Shown: in pieces, positions 6,111-8,661 of the stretch
How positions within the stretch are numbered: position 1 is the first letter of the stretch
Layout: the number at the start of each line of letters is the position of its first letter
Assembly: GCA_903874575.1 (NCBI GenBank)
Contig: CAIQSZ010000350.1
Span: 1 to 8,661 of the forward strand
Reading direction: 5' to 3'
Source of the DNA: an uncultured Elusimicrobia bacterium
GTDB taxonomy: Bacteria > Elusimicrobiota > Elusimicrobia > UBA1565 > UBA9628
Length of the DNA stretch: 8,661 nucleotides
The notes under the pieces: model-generated
What the model was told of the DNA's origin: nothing
Databases searched by the model: none
Seen by the model: the letters and a program-made list of their open reading frames with translations, nothing else
Program-made: the position numbers and the translations under genes

Positions 6111-7814
6111 GTGATCCCACTCAACCCTTCGAGCCGCCCGGAGGACGTGGATTTGAACGTCGCCGTAGCGGCGTTGATGGACATATCTCCCGTGTTGGGC
6201 GAGCCCTGGGAGGGACTTATCTCGCGGGAAGGCCAAGCCGCTCCGCGGGGGACCCCTCGGCGTTTCGAGTCGTCGGAGATGAATTCGGTCAGCCGTCTTT
6301 TGGCGCGTTTTTCCCAGAGGGATGGGGCTGCGCCGGATGCGTTATCGCGAAAGGTAAAAAAATTTCTCAGGGATGGAAGAAAGTACGGATTATCTCCGTT
6401 CGATGCGGGGCATTTGATCGTTTTGGCGGCTCAGCGGGCGGCATGGTCGTCGAAGCCGGCGCGGACGAGCGACGTCCTCGCGGGGGCGCGTGCGCTGATG
6501 AGTCGCCACCCCCCAAAAAAAGATCGAGAATGGGAGCGGCCGGAGGGCGCGGATCGCGAGGCGATAGCCGCTTGCTTAGCGCTCAAACCCGTGGTCAAGA
6601 TCGAGTCGATCCATCCGGATGATCTAGAGGCTTGGCGCAACCTTGATTTTATCCCCAACGCGAAGTTCCGCCGTGCGCGGAGCGAAGGGGGGAACTCTTG
6701 GGAGGTCTTTTTCGGTCGTTCGCCTCGAGACGTTCGTCGGGCCGTCCGATTGGCCGCACAACAGGAAAGCGGATCCCGTGAGGACGTCGTGCGCAAGGCG
6801 GTCTTGGGAATCGGGAGGCTTCTCGGCTATCCGGACTGCTGTTGCCGGGCTCAGGCCGCCGAGCCTCCGGCCGTTCAGCAACGTCATTTTTGGAGGCACG
6901 TCTCCAACCGGATCGCCAACCCCGGGCGCGTGCCGTGGGAGTTGAATCCCTTGGCCATGGGCGTCGCGGGGCACGTACCGTGTTCCCTGCTTTGCTCCGA
7001 CTCGTTGACGAGAGCGAAGCGGTTTTCTAAATTCAGCGCTATAGCAAGGGCGTCGGACCTGAAAAATCCGACCCTGCTGTTCTGGGGCGGCGACAATCTC
7101 TCGGTGGAGTTGCGGCCGGAAGCCACTCCCGGGGAGAGATTCCGCTATCAAATCGGCTATTCTTCTGGAGCCGGTCCCGACATAGACTCCGTCGTGGAGG
7201 GAGACGAAATCGTTCTTGAAGGCGAAACGACGCTGATTCTTAAAGGAGGACGTCCCTATGCATCTTTATCTGGAAGGGCATTTCTTTGGTGGCATAAAAG
7301 AGCGTTCCAAATCGATTTTTGGCGTGCTATGAGCGATAGCAAGCGCGTGGTCCCGGGCCGGTCCGAGAAGGACGCTCGCCCCGGCGAGAAAGCCGCCAAG
7401 CCGAAACATGAGCCGGCCGCCGCCGAGAAGTCCCTTGCAGGCGAGCCGGCGGGCGAGCCGTCCCCTCGTCCCCTCGCGGAAAAAGTAGAGCCGAAACGCG
7501 ATCCGATCGTAGACACGCGGGCCCTCGGGCGAGTGTTGGCGGACGTGGACTCCGAGTTCGCCCGCCAGACCGTCGATTGCCGCAGCGCTTGCGACGGGAA
7601 CGTCGTTTCCGTGTCGCTGGCCGGCAAGAGCCACTCCCTGTTCCTAGCGCCGCGCGCGGCCTACAAAGGGACCTTGTTTTTCGCCGAATTACCGTCGTTT
7701 TATGTCTGCATTCGGGGGAACGCCCAAATGACGACCGCGCAACAAGACCTGTTGAAGGCCTACGTGCAGGCGCTCTCTTGCCGGGACGGCGAAATAAAAT
7801 CCGCGTTCAGCTGA
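6111..7814 (+). CDS. Uncharacterised cysteine-motif protein with GYPxCC and PCxxxC motifs (possibly DUF483-like)
   Basis: 567 residues from GTG 6111, ten bases after the transporter stop. GTG 6147 and ATG 6177 are alternative starts, and none has a well-spaced ribosome site. I do not recognise the function. Residues 55-135 look helical (SRLLARFSQR, LSPFDAGHLIVLAAQRAAW). Residues 195-310 form the distinctive core: EVFFGRSPRDVRRAVRLA, then LLGYPDCCC (237-245), WELNPLAM (276-283) and GHVPCSLLCSDS (287-298). Residues 322-405 look beta-rich (RFRYQIGY, DEIVLEGETTLILKGG). A charged Pro/Ala/Glu/Lys linker (about 415-465) joins a C-terminal domain with DCRSAC (489-494). The core recalls DUF483-type proteins, from memory only. 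The cysteines and histidines could bind a metal or iron-sulfur cluster. There are no membrane segments or signal peptide. Codon use looks more AT-tolerant than in the neighbours, including two in-frame A7 runs. Confidence 0.8.
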   Translation: MIPLNPSSRPEDVDLNVAVAALMDISPVLGEPWEGLISREGQAAPRGTPRRFESSEMNSVSRLLARFSQRDGAAPDALSRKVKKFLRDGRKYGLSPFDAGHLIVLAAQRAAWSSKPARTSDVLAGARALMSRHPPKKDREWERPEGADREAIAACLALKPVVKIESIHPDDLEAWRNLDFIPNAKFRRARSEGGNSWEVFFGRSPRDVRRAVRLAAQQESGSREDVVRKAVLGIGRLLGYPDCCCRAQAAEPPAVQQRHFWRHVSNRIANPGRVPWELNPLAMGVAGHVPCSLLCSDSLTRAKRFSKFSAIARASDLKNPTLLFWGGDNLSVELRPEATPGERFRYQIGYSSGAGPDIDSVVEGDEIVLEGETTLILKGGRPYASLSGRAFLWWHKRAFQIDFWRAMSDSKRVVPGRSEKDARPGEKAAKPKHEPAAAEKSLAGEPAGEPSPRPLAEKVEPKRDPIVDTRALGRVLADVDSEFARQTVDCRSACDGNVVSVSLAGKSHSLFLAPRAAYKGTLFFAELPSFYVCIRGNAQMTTAQQDLLKAYVQALSCRDGEIKSAFS

Positions 7815-8661
7815 GGCCGAAGTCCTTCAGCGCCTTTTTAAGCTTAGGTCGAGACTCTTCGGACAGCGGCGTCAGCGGCAGGCGCGGCATGGGTCGGCAC
7901 AGGCCCATCAGTCCGAGCGCGGCCTTGACCGGGATGGGGTTGGTTTCCAAGAACATCGCCTTTACCAACGGGAACAGCTTCAGGTGAAGGGCGGCCGCCT
8001 TCTTGGCGTCTCCCTTTAAGAACGCGGCCACCAAGGCGGCCGTCTCCGCGGGCGCGACGTTGGCGACGACGGAGATCGCGCCGCGCGCGCCGACGGACAT
8101 CATCGGGAGAGTCAGGCTGTCGTCGCCGGACATCACGACGAACCCCTTCGGGGCGAGCGTCAGTATCTCGGAAGCCTGGTCCAAGCTTCCCGAGGCTTCC
8201 TTGACGGCGATGATGTTGGGAAAAGTCTTGGCCAGGCGCGCGATGGTCGCGGGCGCGATATTCACGGCGCAACGGCCGGGTATGTTGTAGATCATCAAGG
8301 GCAGGCGCGTCTCGCACGCGACGGCCGCGTAATGCTGGTACAGCCCTTCCTGCGTGGGTTTGTTGTAGTAAGGGGCCACCACGAGGAGCGCGTCCGCTCC
8401 CAGGCTTTCGGCCTCGCGGGCGCTTTCGACGGCCTTCCAAGTCGCATTGGCGCCGATGCCGACCATCACGGGAACGTCGCCTTGAGCCTCTTCCATGCAG
8501 ATTTGAATGCAGCGGCGGAACTCTTCATGCGTCAACGTGGCGGCTTCCCCGGTGGAGCCGCATGGAACCAGACCGCGGGTGCCGGCGCGCAGTTGCCGGC
8601 GGATCAGGCCGCGATAGGCGTCCTCGTCAAGGGCGCCTCGGGAGTCGAACGGGGTGACGAG
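7807..8661 (-). CDS. dapA: 4-hydroxy-tetrahydrodipicolinate synthase (N-terminus cut by window edge)
   Basis: 284 residues are visible; by comparison with the 292-residue E. coli enzyme about 9 N-terminal residues lie beyond the right edge. DapA condenses pyruvate with aspartate semialdehyde, the first committed step to lysine and diaminopimelate in the cytoplasm. The frame opens with LVTPFDSRG and shows PCGSTGEAATL (pyruvate and proton-relay region; Ser in place of the first Thr of GTTGE), VVAPYYNKPTQEGLYQHY, IYNIPGR (active-site Tyr and Arg), IIAVKEASG (Schiff-base Lys), MSGDDSLTL and NPIPVKAALG. All core catalytic residues are present. Residues matching the E. coli lysine feedback site differ (His56 is Phe, Glu84 is Lys, Ser48 is Ala). 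It converges on the upstream gene with an 8-base overlap. An internal TTG at 8535 is not the start, because homology extends through it to the window edge. Confidence 0.96.
   Translation of the reverse strand, partial: LVTPFDSRGALDEDAYRGLIRRQLRAGTRGLVPCGSTGEAATLTHEEFRRCIQICMEEAQGDVPVMVGIGANATWKAVESAREAESLGADALLVVAPYYNKPTQEGLYQHYAAVACETRLPLMIYNIPGRCAVNIAPATIARLAKTFPNIIAVKEASGSLDQASEILTLAPKGFVVMSGDDSLTLPMMSVGARGAISVVANVAPAETAALVAAFLKGDAKKAAALHLKLFPLVKAMFLETNPIPVKAALGLMGLCRPMPRLPLTPLSEESRPKLKKALKDFGLS

Noticed and set aside
7790..7810. Possible terminator hairpin at the convergent junction
   Set aside because: The arms CGGCGA and TCCGCG do not pair well once aligned, so no stable stem with a T-run is supported.

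Overview
The window is GC-rich (except for a somewhat more relaxed stretch around 6.1-7.8 kb) and almost wall-to-wall coding. The gene content (a heptose-bisphosphate phosphatase, a family 2 glycosyltransferase, an exported TldD-like protein) points to a Gram-negative-type bacterium. The style resembles high-GC uncultivated lineages such as Elusimicrobiota or some deltaproteobacterial groups. That taxonomic guess is inference only; there is no rRNA or other phylogenetic marker here.

Layout: six genes read rightward and one reads leftward. (1) 2-1063, the C-terminal part of a TldD-family metallopeptidase with an intact HExxxH and a C-terminal cysteine. (2) 1060-3057, a TldD-family paralogue with a likely signal peptide, which has lost the metal-binding residues and gained a C-terminal extension. 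(3) 3054-4052, a family 2 glycosyltransferase. (4) about 4033-4629, a GmhB-like HAD phosphatase whose usual zinc-loop cysteines are replaced. (5) 4673-6100, a POT/PTR2 peptide transporter with its own candidate promoter and leader. (6) 6111-7814, an unfamiliar cysteine-motif protein. (7) 7807-8661 on the minus strand, dapA, cut by the right edge.

Genes 1-2 and 2-3 share ATGA stop/start overlaps and gene 4 follows immediately, so genes 1-4 look like one translationally coupled operon. TldD proteins process peptides, while genes 3 and 4 suit glycan or heptose metabolism. The operon may therefore serve the cell envelope or a modified exported product, but nothing in the sequence proves a shared pathway. 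Genes 5 and 6 are 10 bases apart and may be co-transcribed. Gene 6 and dapA converge and overlap by 8 bases. No RNA gene, CRISPR array, insertion sequence or convincing terminator was seen, and no gene-free stretch exceeds about 45 bases.

The points most worth a second look are the active/inactive TldD pair, the rewired zinc loop of the GmhB-like enzyme, and the gene 6 protein with its GYPxCC and PCxxxC motifs.
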